Shown piece after piece: positions 23,003 through 32,210 of a stretch of 36,825 nucleotides of DNA (positions are counted from its first letter, which is position 1; every line of letters starts with the position of its first letter). Origin of the DNA: Deltaproteobacteria bacterium. GTDB lineage: Bacteria; Desulfobacterota; JAENJC01. The stretch covers positions 1 through 36,825 of the forward strand of contig JAUSKU010000069.1 in assembly GCA_030646755.1 (NCBI GenBank). The letters run 5' to 3'. Under the pieces are notes generated by a model that was not told the origin of the DNA, ran no database searches, and was given only the letters and a program-made list of their open reading frames with translations. The translations under genes and the position numbers were made by a program.

Positions 23003-24853
23003 TTAATCTGCCATTCGTTTGGCGATTTTATCTATCTCGGCTACGGAAAGCCTCGGAACCGACCAACCTTCAGCAAACTTAGCGCTCTCGGACTTTGGGA
23101 GCTTCTCCTGCGGCAAGTCCCGAATACGCACTCTCGCTGGCAAAGATGCTCCTTCGCCCACAAAGATCGCCTCTTGTTGCGCAAGCGTAGGCAGCACCTT
23201 TGTCATGCCTGTCAGACCATCTGGCAGAAAGCGGGCGACGTGTTGTTGATCAGCCGCATTCGTTAATCGGAGAACGAGCCAAGTCCCGCATTGGGAAATC
23301 ACGGTGCTTTCGACATCGGCTGGGCGCTGGCTAACCAGCATCAATCCGATTCCGTACTTCCGGCCCTCGCGCGCTATTCTGCGAATAGCGGACTGAGCAG
23401 CCGCATACTCCGCTTCTCCACGATCTGGGACATATCGATGTGCTTCCTCGCAAACGAGCAAGATCGGATCGCGTTTACGCTCATCTAACGTCTGGTATAT
23501 CTTATACTGGAAGAGCAATCTTGCGAGCATCGCAGCCAAAGGTCCGGCTACCTCATTTGGAAGCCCGGAAATGTCGATTATACGAATGTCACGCTGATCC
23601 ATATTCTCGCCGGGGATGTCGCTCACAAACTGATTGATCACCTCACCCAAGGATGGGCTCTCCTGTGACCATTCCTTCATCAGAAAAGCAATGCGCGGGT
23701 CTCGCCTTAATACGGAGAACTTGTCCAAGATAGACTTGAAAGACTTAGCAAATTCAGTCTCGGTAATCTTTTCCAAGATGGCGCCTTTGGGGCGAGCTGC
23801 TTGAAGATAATTGATGTGGTTGAAAAACTCGTTAAGCGAGAAAGGGCGTGGCTTGTCTCGGTCGAACTCACAGATCTTTTCCGGTTCTACGCCAGCTTTT
23901 GGCTTGGGCTCGTCCGGGTTAAGTCCATCGGTTGGAGCAGGGGAATTGTAGTTTTCGGGAGACGGCTTGACGAGACCAGCGGCAACCATCCTGGCATACG
24001 TCAAAGCTTTGTAAACTATGTTGTTTTGTGATGTGGCTTCCTGCTCCGTTTTCCCGATCAAAAGGGCTCGAAACTCGTCCGCAGACATAAGCCAGTAGGG
24101 TAATTGGATCGGAACTCCGGCAGTTTCTTCGGTCCCGATAGGATCATAAGCGCGATAGACCACAGCACGATCACCAAACGCTTTGCCGTATTCGCCATGA
24201 GGATCGATGATCACAATGCGAGGCCGGCATACATCAGGACCTTTTGCTTTATGCTCAAGCACACTGTGTATCACAGCCGCGACGGCACCAGACTTGCCAG
24301 AGCCGGTTGAGCCTAAAATAGCACAGTGCATTCCAAACATCTTATCAATGTTAGCACGGCACTGCGTTGAATCCGCTCCCACGTAAGATGCAAAAGGCAC
24401 CAGAGCGTCGTATTCGGCACCTTGCTGCTGCCCCTCCGCTGCTTGGTAGAGCATGACGGTCTCATCGCGCGTCAGTAAATAAACGCCCTGCCGTGGTAGA
24501 GGATACGTTGTGACGCCTCGCTTGAACGTGAGACCACCTCCAGCTGTGTTCCACATACCTTCTGCGAAGAGCTCAACTTCCATCACGCGCTGGTCAGCAT
24601 CGGGCGGTATTGGAACCGTAATTTCATGCAGTTCCTCCGACCGCATTCGAAGCAACGTTACAAATCCAAACACCAACTGACGACCGAAGTGGATCTTCAC
24701 CACGCTACCGATTTGCCCAATTGGATACACGCGGCCTTCGTGAGTGCGGCTCAACTCGCTTACATCTCCAGACAGTTCGACGCGGACGGTTGTCCCAGCC
24801 ACCTCGACGATATGTCCGATCTTAAGGTCCGAAACGACATCAAAGCAGTTCAT
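23003..24853 (-). CDS. HerA-type hexameric ATPase of a SIR2-HerA defence pair
   Basis: A 616-residue FtsK/HerA-superfamily ATPase. The N-terminal beta-barrel (about 1-110, HAS-type) is followed by the RecA-like core: Walker A GSTGSGKS (181-188), the HerA signature IDPHGEY (216-222), Walker B ILLVCEEAH (464-472) and a sensor-like VSQRP (507-511). HerA proteins form hexameric rings that pump or scan DNA. No NurA nuclease is adjacent. Instead the preceding gene encodes a SIR2 protein, the pairing known from SIR2-HerA anti-phage systems in which the two form one complex. The start ATG 24853 overlaps the SIR2 stop (ATGA) and has GGGAGGA 8 bases upstream. Confidence 0.93.
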   Translation of the reverse strand: MNCFDVVSDLKIGHIVEVAGTTVRVELSGDVSELSRTHEGRVYPIGQIGSVVKIHFGRQLVFGFVTLLRMRSEELHEITVPIPPDADQRVMEVELFAEGMWNTAGGGLTFKRGVTTYPLPRQGVYLLTRDETVMLYQAAEGQQQGAEYDALVPFASYVGADSTQCRANIDKMFGMHCAILGSTGSGKSGAVAAVIHSVLEHKAKGPDVCRPRIVIIDPHGEYGKAFGDRAVVYRAYDPIGTEETAGVPIQLPYWLMSADEFRALLIGKTEQEATSQNNIVYKALTYARMVAAGLVKPSPENYNSPAPTDGLNPDEPKPKAGVEPEKICEFDRDKPRPFSLNEFFNHINYLQAARPKGAILEKITETEFAKSFKSILDKFSVLRRDPRIAFLMKEWSQESPSLGEVINQFVSDIPGENMDQRDIRIIDISGLPNEVAGPLAAMLARLLFQYKIYQTLDERKRDPILLVCEEAHRYVPDRGEAEYAAAQSAIRRIAREGRKYGIGLMLVSQRPADVESTVISQCGTWLVLRLTNAADQQHVARFLPDGLTGMTKVLPTLAQQEAIFVGEGASLPARVRIRDLPQEKLPKSESAKFAEGWSVPRLSVAEIDKIAKRMAD

Positions 24854-26004
24854 ACAAGGCATCCTCCCGCTCCATTGTTCAGAATCTTCGTCACGCCAGA
24901 GAATGTCCACCAATCCAGCTTCTGGCCCTCTTCTGGGGCGTGAAACGGCCCTTCTGTCCCAACATAGAGACCGGCTTCAGTTACGATGTAGAGGCGTTTC
25001 CCCCAATGAGATTTACGCCATTTATCAAGTACATCGTTCAGCGTGGAAGAAAATGCCAGGATCGTGGTCTTGTTATCTGGATGTTGGACGGTCAATTCCA
25101 TCTCCTGGTTAATGTGCTCATCGCCAAAACTGTAACCACAAATTGCCAAGACGTTCTCTCCAGACTCAGAAATCGCTCGGCGGAAGAGATCGAATTGCGC
25201 CGCAAAGGGATCACGCTGGGTTGCGAGATACTTGGTCGATTGCGGATAGATCAAGACACGCCCTGACCGTGGCGGATAGCCATCACGGTCTCGGACACGC
25301 CAGACTTTGCCATCATCACTCAGATACCAGTCTATCGAACCGTGCAACTTAATCACATGAGCACGGTATGCGGTTTCCGGTTCTAACTGCCCGTAACGGT
25401 GGCTGCGAAAAGCTATGGCACCACCGGAGAAACCATCCCAGTATGAAAAACATCCCAATGCAAGCGCATCCTCCAAGAGCGTATCGTAATTCGTGCTGAA
25501 AAGTCGAACAGGTCGTTTACGATCAGCCAATCCTGCTTGTACTCGACTCAGTAGTGCTGTCACAAAGTTTATATGCTCATCCACAATAACCAGTGGCTCT
25601 GTGAAGCTACCTATTTTTTCATCCGCTTCAGTGTATCCCCACCGGATCGTTTCAGCAATAGATTGCAGGATTTTTGCGTGTGAATCATGGAGAACATCAA
25701 GAGAAAAGGTTTGTCCGCCAATTTTAATGTCGTTGGCTTTGGAGCGTTCCGCAATCGTGGCGTAATCCCCAATATGACTCAAGATATGTTCAATGTGCGC
25801 CGTCTCTGGAAGTTCGCTCTGGATCGCATCTAAGAGGTCCTTTTCCGGCTTGCCTTCCGCCATCTTGAAGACGCGCCTCGTCAGTGGCTGCATCAGTGGA
25901 ATATTCGCGTTGAGACTGATGCCAGCGCCAAACAACCACGATTGGTTTCCCGAAACCAGCAGGCTGTCCAGTTGCTTTAGATAATCGTTACCGGTCGTAT
26001 TCAT
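24850..26004 (-). CDS. SIR2-family NADase-like effector of a SIR2-HerA defence pair
   Basis: A 384-residue SIR2 domain protein. The NAD-binding signature GAGIS (26-30), the STNYD motif (170-174), the catalytic His in KLHGSIDW (H221) and GYSFGDEHIN (290-299) are all present. Standalone SIR2 proteins of this length in defence loci hydrolyse NAD+ to stop infected cells, rather than deacetylate proteins. The HerA gene directly downstream overlaps it by 4 bases. The start ATG 26004 uses an AAGGAGG that is encoded in the last codons of hsdS, so its translation depends on the hsdS end. What activates it is unknown. Confidence 0.92.
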   Translation of the reverse strand: MNTTGNDYLKQLDSLLVSGNQSWLFGAGISLNANIPLMQPLTRRVFKMAEGKPEKDLLDAIQSELPETAHIEHILSHIGDYATIAERSKANDIKIGGQTFSLDVLHDSHAKILQSIAETIRWGYTEADEKIGSFTEPLVIVDEHINFVTALLSRVQAGLADRKRPVRLFSTNYDTLLEDALALGCFSYWDGFSGGAIAFRSHRYGQLEPETAYRAHVIKLHGSIDWYLSDDGKVWRVRDRDGYPPRSGRVLIYPQSTKYLATQRDPFAAQFDLFRRAISESGENVLAICGYSFGDEHINQEMELTVQHPDNKTTILAFSSTLNDVLDKWRKSHWGKRLYIVTEAGLYVGTEGPFHAPEEGQKLDWWTFSGVTKILNNGAGGCLV

Positions 26005-26007
26005 AGT

Positions 26008-27309
26008 CTATTGCCTCCTTAGTTCCATATGCGAAAGGTCTAATTGATCCACTCTTATCTGCGCCATCATCAACTGGTGCAGCAGGGTGCGGAAGAGGTC
26101 GGTAAATGACGAGAGTTTTTGTTGATAGAACCTTAGTTTATTGTCCACGCATGAAATTGCGTGCGCAATCTCCCGCTGCTCTTCAATTTCTTTTGGAAGT
26201 GGCAATAGAACTGGAACCAAATCCTTCTTATTTAATTGTGGGGTCGTACCGGGATCAGTGATTTTCCGTAAATCAAATGTCTGCGACCAGTGAAATAAAA
26301 ACTCGGGGTCCACTACGTCCTTCGCGCGAACCCCTATGAGGTTCGGATCAAGAACCGTCCAGGTTGTGGTCAGCCGCTTCTTGTTTGTTGCGATGGCCGC
26401 GCCTCTCTTTGGGAACACAACCGTATTTGACGGGATCAGCTTACGTTCTGCCATAGCCACTGGGAGCCTTTTTGATAGATTAGCTCTAACGAACCGGCTC
26501 TCGTTTCCAGGTAGATTCATGTCGGACACTTTAACGCCCATACACTCTACCGCGCCATCCTCATCCGAGGATTCCATCTTGAGAAAGTCCGTGTATGATA
26601 GAGAACCGCTTAGGATATCGCAACATGCACCTAACGGGGTTGTATTCCAACTCTCCGGCACAAGTCCGATTTCAGTTTCTTTTTGAGGTTCGCCGCGGAG
26701 GCCCTGGGTGAAGAGTTGGTGTAGAAGCGTCTTTTTCAATTCCGTGGTCAGAGCGATCAGCCGCTCCTGTTGCTCAATTGCCCGCTGCACCAGCCCCAGC
26801 ACTGCTGCAATTTTCTGTTGTTCGGGAAGGGGCGGGAGCGGGATAAGGCGGCTACCAAGCACTGCCTTGCTCAAACGCTGGCGACCAGTTGTTCCTTCCA
26901 TCTTACCAGCGAGGTCAGAGCGTATCTCAGGATGCAGAAGTAGGTGAAACAGGTAGAATTTATCACTAACGTTAGCTATCTCCTGAAGCGGGATGACTTC
27001 GGTCGTGGCAAAGCCAAACGGCTTTTGCCAGTCCACAATTGCCTGTTTTCCATTCTCAAATGATGGAGTGATCTTGGCAACCAGCAGATCACCGTTTTCG
27101 ATGTAGGTTCCGCTGGACAGTTTTCCTCCTAATCTCTCCTCATAAGCAGAAACATGAACTCGCCCAATAGGAATGGCATCCATCGGCAGGAATGCAACTG
27201 CATCTTCAGCGCTGATGCGGAGCCCGCGAGGCTTATGTGTGAATGTGTATGCCTCACGGATGGGCTTCACTTGCCAGTCTGCTGGGAGAGTCAACTCATT
27301 CATATTCAT
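26008..27309 (-). CDS. hsdS: Type I restriction-modification specificity subunit
   Basis: HsdS determines the bipartite DNA sequence recognised by the methylase and nuclease. The 433-residue protein has two target-recognition domains (about 1-150 and 220-370). Each is followed by a helical conserved region: LPPLPEQQKIAAVLGLVQ (about 157-174) and a second at about 375-425 starting LPLPKEIEEQREIAHAI. Those helices set the spacer length and bind HsdM. The recognition sequence cannot be read from the protein. Its ATG overlaps the end of the DUF1016 gene (ATGA). Confidence 0.95.
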   Translation of the reverse strand: MNMNELTLPADWQVKPIREAYTFTHKPRGLRISAEDAVAFLPMDAIPIGRVHVSAYEERLGGKLSSGTYIENGDLLVAKITPSFENGKQAIVDWQKPFGFATTEVIPLQEIANVSDKFYLFHLLLHPEIRSDLAGKMEGTTGRQRLSKAVLGSRLIPLPPLPEQQKIAAVLGLVQRAIEQQERLIALTTELKKTLLHQLFTQGLRGEPQKETEIGLVPESWNTTPLGACCDILSGSLSYTDFLKMESSDEDGAVECMGVKVSDMNLPGNESRFVRANLSKRLPVAMAERKLIPSNTVVFPKRGAAIATNKKRLTTTWTVLDPNLIGVRAKDVVDPEFLFHWSQTFDLRKITDPGTTPQLNKKDLVPVLLPLPKEIEEQREIAHAISCVDNKLRFYQQKLSSFTDLFRTLLHQLMMAQIRVDQLDLSHMELRRQ

Positions 27310-28447
27310 TGCACAGTCGCCTCCCCATACCGCGCCTCCGCTTCCCTCACCACCATCTCCCTCTCCCGCTCAATCTCGGCGCTCAATTCTTCCTCGGTCG
27401 GCAGATAGAGCCGGTATTTCGAGGCAAAGAGCTGGCGACTTTCGTTGAGGACCGAGTATTTTACCACTGTATGGTCCTTTTCGGTGCAGAGGATGATTCC
27501 TATGGTGGGGTTGTCGTCCGGGCTTTTGTACTTGTCCTCGTAAAGCCGGACGTACATGTCCATCTGGCCGATGTCCTGGTGGGTCAATTCGCCGGTTTTC
27601 AGATCAATCAGGACAAAGCATTTGAGGATGTAGTTGTAGAACACAAGATCAACAAAGAAGTCCTTGGTCTCCGTGCTGATGCGCTGCTGCCGAGCTACAA
27701 AGGCGAACCCCTTGCCCAGTTCCAACATGAACGCCTGTAGCTTGCCGATGATGGCATGTTCGAGGTCGGATTCCCGAAAGTTCGGGTTGTCCCTGAGACC
27801 GAGGAATTCGAGAACGTAAGGGTCCTTGATAAAATCCTCCGGTGCGTGCGCGAGGGGTGCGGTCTTCTCCCGCATCTCTTCCATAACAGGAGCCTTGTCG
27901 TGGCTCATCAGCATGCGTTCGTAATATAGGGAGTGATTTGCCGCTGGAGAGCACGGACAGGCCAGTTTTGCTCTGCCGCTTCCTTCATGTACCATGCTCT
28001 GGCTTCCGGTTTTTCCACACGAATCAGCAAGCGGTAATGCGACCAACTCAATTCGGGGCACAGTGTGCCCCGAATCTCGGAATATGATGTTACTGAAGCA
28101 CCTGAAGATTCTCCGCACACTGTGCGGAGAATTGGAAAAGATAAATAAAATTGCTTAAAGGCCCAGAGGTTGGAAACACTGAACCCCTTGCCGAAATCAA
28201 GCATTAGCCGTACCGACAGATTGCGAATCAGAGCTTCGCCATAGCCGGCTCGCTCTTTGCCTTGCTGTTCTTCTTCAATGATCATTCGCCCAATTTGCCA
28301 ATAGGCTTCGACCATGGCGAAATTGACGGCACGATAGGCATTGGCGCGGGCGTTATGGAGGACTTCCGCAACCGACTGGTAGAATTCAGGACGCGGTGCG
28401 TCACGAATCGGGGCAGCAGTTTTTTTAAGGGTCTTCTTTTTAATCAT
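27306..28447 (-). pseudogene. DUF1016/YhcG-type PD-(D/E)XK nuclease gene, frameshifted
   Basis: Two frames together make one DUF1016 protein of about 380 residues. The first, from ATG 28447, carries the N-terminal DUF1016 domain (LHNARANAYRAVNFAMVEAYWQIG) up to RALQRQI. The second continues from SLYYERMLMS through the nuclease part (DFFVDLVFYN, then VLIDLKTGEL) to the stop at 27306. The usual reading is RQINSLYYER, so one base appears to be missing near 27931-27936. Such nucleases often sit in type I restriction operons. Both ends overlap neighbours by 4 bases (hsdM and hsdS). The break may be a sequencing error or a genuine recent mutation. Confidence 0.88.
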
Positions 28448-30036
28448 ACCCCAATCCTTGCCAGTATTGTTTTCAGCGAGGCGTCCGTCGCCTTGGCCTC
28501 TTCATCCAGCACATTCAACTCTTCCACAATCTCCCCAATGGGCCGGTATTCCTCGCCAACTCCGGTATGAATATAACGGCTGGGGGAGATGTTGAAATCA
28601 TTTTTAGCAATCTCTTCGCGGGTGACTATGCGCGAGTATTTCTCTTCTTCTTTCCAACTGGTGAAGGTATCGGCAATTCTTATTATTGCCTCATCTGATA
28701 TGTAGTTCTTAGGATCGCCCTTGGTAAACTCGCGGCTGGCGTTAAGCAGGAAGAGCCTGCCCTGCATTTCTTTGGGTTTAGAGTTGTTCAAAAATATGAT
28801 GATCCCCGGCGCGGAGGTGTTGTAAAAGAGGTTTTCAGGTAGGTAGATGACCCCCTCTATAAGGTCCTGCTCCACAAACCAGCGGCGGACGTCCTTTTCC
28901 TTGTTGGTATTGGCATTTCCTGAACCACGGGAGGCAGCGCCCGTGTCAAGCACAACGGCGGCTCGTCCGTTGGGCTTCAGGCTGGCCAGTATGTGCTGCA
29001 TCCATCCCCAGTCCGCCTTGTTGCCAGGAAAGCCGGCGCCTTTGGGGAAGCGGTCGAGTTCGTCGGCGTCATAGTCCTTTTCCTTGAACTCTGTCTGGTT
29101 CCACATAGGATTAGCCACCACCCGGTCAAAGGTCTGGAGGCGGTTTCCCTGGCGGAACTTTGGTTTGCGGAAGGTGTCGCCAATCTGAATCTCTCCCTCC
29201 ATGTCGTGGATGATCATATTCATGTTTGCCATGGCCCAAGTGCCTGGTTCATTCTCCTGCCCGTAGAGTCTTGCAGGCGCAAATTTATTTTTGGATCTCA
29301 AGCTCATCTTCTCGGCCAGAGCCAGCTCACATTTGACAAGCAAACCGGCGGAGCCACAGCATGGATCGTAAATCTCCATCCCCGGCTCTACATCCATGAT
29401 GCGGGCCATTATGATGCCCACTTCGGCAGGTGTGTAGAACTCTCCGGCACTCTGGCCGCTCCCTTCGGCAAATTTGCGGATAAGATACTCATAACTGCGC
29501 CCAATAATATCAGGCTCAACATCTGACAGTCCGAGACGTTTGGCACTGATGGCCTCAATAAGGTTGCTCAGTCGGTCATCATCCAGGTCTCTCTGGCCGT
29601 GAGTGGTGGCGTTGAAGTCCACGCGGTCTACTATTCCTTTGAGCAGCGGGTTGGCGTCGGCAATGGCGCGCAGGTATGTTGTCAACTCCTGGCCCAGCTT
29701 TTCGAGATACTTATCCTCTGGAGCCCTGACTGTGTCTTTACCGGTGCGGATTATAGACCAGATAGTATCGTCGGGATTCTTAGGCTCCAGCGGCAGGTAG
29801 AAACGGACTAGCTTCTTGTCGTGCTTCACCAGCTTGAACGCCTTTGAGCGGGAGCCTACTTCCTTGGCAATGCGGGCTATTTCATCATCAAAGACATCAC
29901 AGAGCCGCTTGGTAAAAATCAGCGGGAGGATGAACTCCTTGTATTTCGCTGCATCCTTGGCGCCGCGAATAGAACAAGCAGCATCCCATATCCAGGATTC
30001 GAGGGATTTATCGGTTCCATTACTTCCAATTGTCAC
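28444..30036 (-). CDS. hsdM: Type I restriction-modification DNA methyltransferase subunit
   Basis: HsdM methylates adenine (N6) at host sites in complex with HsdS, protecting them from HsdR. The 530-residue protein has an N-terminal helical HsdM domain (about 10-160), then GQSAGEFYTP (194-203), the SAM-binding motif DPCCGSAG (224-231) and the catalytic motif NPMW (309-312). The motif is usually NPPF/Y/W; methionine in the third place is a tolerated-looking variant. The start is GTG 30036, with TGGAG 9 bases upstream. It is the first gene of the defence operon, and a strong promoter lies about 60 bases upstream. The methylase is thus made first, as usual for type I systems. Confidence 0.96.
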   Translation of the reverse strand: MTIGSNGTDKSLESWIWDAACSIRGAKDAAKYKEFILPLIFTKRLCDVFDDEIARIAKEVGSRSKAFKLVKHDKKLVRFYLPLEPKNPDDTIWSIIRTGKDTVRAPEDKYLEKLGQELTTYLRAIADANPLLKGIVDRVDFNATTHGQRDLDDDRLSNLIEAISAKRLGLSDVEPDIIGRSYEYLIRKFAEGSGQSAGEFYTPAEVGIIMARIMDVEPGMEIYDPCCGSAGLLVKCELALAEKMSLRSKNKFAPARLYGQENEPGTWAMANMNMIIHDMEGEIQIGDTFRKPKFRQGNRLQTFDRVVANPMWNQTEFKEKDYDADELDRFPKGAGFPGNKADWGWMQHILASLKPNGRAAVVLDTGAASRGSGNANTNKEKDVRRWFVEQDLIEGVIYLPENLFYNTSAPGIIIFLNNSKPKEMQGRLFLLNASREFTKGDPKNYISDEAIIRIADTFTSWKEEEKYSRIVTREEIAKNDFNISPSRYIHTGVGEEYRPIGEIVEELNVLDEEAKATDASLKTILARIGV

Positions 30037-30102
30037 AGGTCATTCTCCAGGATTTTTCATGAATCAGTGTTATTTTCTGGGCCTTATTGGAAAAATCAAT
30101 TG

Positions 30103-30130
30103 ATTATAATCCGGCGGACGATAGAGTCAA
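30103..30130 (-). promoter_or_regulatory. Sigma70-type promoter of the defence operon
   Basis: On the - strand: TTGACT (complement of 30125-30130), a 16-base spacer, and a perfect TATAAT (complement of 30103-30108). The predicted transcript starts about 60 bases before the hsdM GTG. It lies in the 174-base gap after prmC, which has no clear terminator, so some read-through from prmC is also possible. Confidence 0.8.
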
Positions 30131-30210
30131 GAATTAAAATCGTTAGGAATATCCTGCAAATGGGGAGCGGCTAAACGAGGCAAGAAATTTTTATTTCGGA
30201 TTTTATCAAC

Positions 30211-31140
30211 TCACAGCTTCCTCGCCTTAACCACCCGCTCGATCCCTGCCAGGTCCTTAACTATTGCTGCCGCCTCAAACAAACCGGCCTCCTCAATCAT
30301 TTCAGATACAGCCTCTGCCTGCCCTTCTCCGACCTCCATCATAAGCCACCCCCCTGAAGCCAAGTATTCAGCAACGCCAGCGACTATCCTCCTATAAAAA
30401 TCAAGCCCCTTAGGCCCACCGTCCACTGCCATCCTCGGCTCGAAGTCCCTGACTTCGGGCTGGATGTTTGGAATGTCGGTGCTCTTTACGTATGGGGGAT
30501 TGGAGACAATGAGATCGAAAAGAAGTGGTCGGTGGTCGGTGGTCAGTGGCCGGTTTTCTAAAGCTCCATAAAGATCACCTTTAAGAAAAGTAACCCTATC
30601 CTGAACTCCGTTTATTTCTGCATTTTCTCTTGCGATTCTTAACGCAGCCTCAGAGGCATCTACTGCATATACAACCGAATCTTTCAGTTCATGGGCAAGA
30701 GATATGGCAATACAGCCACTACCGGTGCAGAGATCAAGGATCAGTGGTCGGTGGTCGGTGGTCGGTGGTCGGCTTTCACTGGCTACTGCCCCCTGGCCAC
30801 TGACCACTTTTACTGCTTCTTCCACCAGTATCTCTGTCTCAGGCCTCGGTATGAGGACATCTGGCATAACCTTGAAGTCCAGGGACCAGAACTCCTGGTG
30901 GGCGGTTATATACTGCAATGGCTCTCTGGCTCCGCGCCTCTTTACCATCTCACGAAATGAGGAAAGCTCTTCCTTGCTTAGCGGCCGGTCATAGTTTAGA
31001 TACAACCCTACCCTGTCGAGTTTTAGCAGATGGGCAAGGAGTACCTCGGAGTCGAGCCTTGGGTTTTCTATCCCCTTACCTTTCAAATATTCTGTTGTCC
31101 ATTGGATTATCTTGAGAACGGTCCAGGCATCAAAGCTCAA
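30211..31140 (-). CDS. prmC: Peptide chain release factor glutamine methyltransferase PrmC
   Basis: PrmC methylates the glutamine of the GGQ motif in release factors. The 309-residue protein has an N-terminal helical domain (1-80), the SAM motif [11 protein letters not shown] (136-146) and the catalytic NPPY (214-217). Two stretches (about 116-132, with [11 protein letters not shown], and about 196-205, [10 protein letters not shown]) are not found in the family and are encoded by heptanucleotide repeats. They fall in loops outside the catalytic motifs, so the enzyme is probably intact. The start TTG 31140 overlaps the prfA stop. The substrate gene prfA directly upstream is the normal arrangement. 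The next gene on the strand is the inserted hsdM operon. Confidence 0.95.
   Translation of the reverse strand: MSFDAWTVLKIIQWTTEYLKGKGIENPRLDSEVLLAHLLKLDRVGLYLNYDRPLSKEELSSFREMVKRRGAREPLQYITAHQEFWSLDFKVMPDVLIPRPETEILVEEAVKVVSGQGAVASESRPPTTDHRPLILDLCTGSGCIAISLAHELKDSVVYAVDASEAALRIARENAEINGVQDRVTFLKGDLYGALENRPLTTDHRPLLFDLIVSNPPYVKSTDIPNIQPEVRDFEPRMAVDGGPKGLDFYRRIVAGVAEYLASGGWLMMEVGEGQAEAVSEMIEEAGLFEAAAIVKDLAGIERVVKARKL
30525..30552. repeat. Heptanucleotide tandem repeat inside prmC (copy 1)
   Basis: Four units of GTGGTCG or close variants (GTGGTCG, GTGGTCG, GTGGTCA, GTGGCCG) in a row. Because three units make 21 bases, the tract keeps the frame when it changes by three and encodes [11 protein letters not shown] residues. 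This copy lies before the NPPY motif of prmC. Confidence 0.85.
30744..30807. repeat. Heptanucleotide repeat with inverted partner inside prmC (copy 2)
   Basis: Four perfect GTGGTCG units at 30744-30771. Then, after 22 bases, TGGCCACTGACCAC (30794-30807), the inverted complement of GTGGTCA-GTGGCCA units. The two arms can form a hairpin. The insertion precedes the SAM motif in the protein and encodes TTDHRP-type residues in frame. Confidence 0.8.
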
Positions 31141-32210
31141 TGGATGGTCTCCTCAGACTTGAGTACCTCGGCCTGATAGTGGGTTATGAGGGAGTCTACG
31201 ACCTCTTCGATATCGCCTTCCATGACGGTATCCAGGCGGTAGAGGGTAAGATTTATCCTGTGGTCTGTCATCCTGCCTTGGGGGAAGTTGTATGTCCTTA
31301 TCCTTTCGCTCCTGTCGCCTGTCCCAACCATACCCTTTCTGGTCTTGGAAAGCTCATTCTGTTGCTCTAACATCATCTTGTCGTAGAGCCTTGCCCTGAG
31401 CACCTTAAGAGCCTTGGCCTTATTCTTGGTCTGGGACTTTTCGTCCTGGCAGCTCACAACAAGGCCTGACGGCATATGGGTTATCCTTATGGCTGAATAG
31501 GTCGTATTGACGCTCTGGCCGCCAGGACCGGAAGAACAAAATGTGTCTATCCTGAGATCGTTTGCATTTACCTGGACGTCAACCTCTTCAACTTCAGGCA
31601 GGACCGCAATAGTAACAGCGGATGTATGGATTCTTCCCTGGGTCTCAGTCTTGGGAACCCTCTGGACGCGGTGCACACCACCCTCGAACTTAAGCTTACT
31701 GTAAACCCCTTTTCCTTCTATGAGGGAAACAATCTCCTTAAATCCCCCTATGCCGGTAGGGCTTTCACTCATTATATCAACCTTCCAGCCCTGCCTCTCG
31801 GCATATCTGGAATACATCCTGAAGAGGTCTGCCACAAACAGGGCAGCTTCATCCCCTCCTGTACCGGCCCTTATCTCCAGCAATATGTTCTTATCATCAT
31901 TGGGGTCCTTGGGAAGAAGGAGTATCTTCAACCCCTTTTCGAGGGCCTCTTTCTCCTCTGAGAGCCGCAGTAGCTCAACCTTGGCCATGTCCCTGAGCTC
32001 TTCATCGGCATCGTTAAGCAACCCTTTATTATCCTCGATTTCGCTCAAGATCTTTTTATAAGCCCTGTAAGCCTCCACAATGTCAGTAAGGTCGGAATAC
32101 TCCTTGGAGAGTTTTTGGAACTCGGCCTGATTGGATATTACCTTTGGGTCGCTCAGGTTGTTACCTACCTCAGCGTACCTGTCTTCAACCTGTTCAAGCT
32201 TATGAAACAT
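31137..32210 (-). CDS. prfA: Peptide chain release factor 1
   Basis: RF1 reads UAA and UAG stop codons and triggers release of the peptide. The 357-residue length is normal. The anticodon-like P-x-T tripeptide is PKT (186-188) in [14 protein letters not shown], and the catalytic GGQ is at 230-232 in [11 protein letters not shown]. The codon-recognition motif P-x-T, rather than SPF, makes it RF1 and not RF2. It starts with ATG 32210, overlapping the DUF1385 stop by one base (TAATG), and it ends overlapping prmC, whose product methylates its GGQ. Confidence 0.97.
   Translation of the reverse strand: MFHKLEQVEDRYAEVGNNLSDPKVISNQAEFQKLSKEYSDLTDIVEAYRAYKKILSEIEDNKGLLNDADEELRDMAKVELLRLSEEKEALEKGLKILLLPKDPNDDKNILLEIRAGTGGDEAALFVADLFRMYSRYAERQGWKVDIMSESPTGIGGFKEIVSLIEGKGVYSKLKFEGGVHRVQRVPKTETQGRIHTSAVTIAVLPEVEEVDVQVNANDLRIDTFCSSGPGGQSVNTTYSAIRITHMPSGLVVSCQDEKSQTKNKAKALKVLRARLYDKMMLEQQNELSKTRKGMVGTGDRSERIRTYNFPQGRMTDHRINLTLYRLDTVMEGDIEEVVDSLITHYQAEVLKSEETIH

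Noticed and set aside
23003..24853. HerA-NurA DNA-end resection pair
   Set aside because: No NurA nuclease is adjacent; the partner gene is SIR2.
27649..27954. Third reading frame across the DUF1016 break
   Set aside because: The two other frames join to give the known protein; this frame has no family match.
30744..30807. Possible CRISPR-like array of GTGGTCG repeats
   Set aside because: Units are 7 bases with no spacers and lie inside prmC; it is a tandem repeat.
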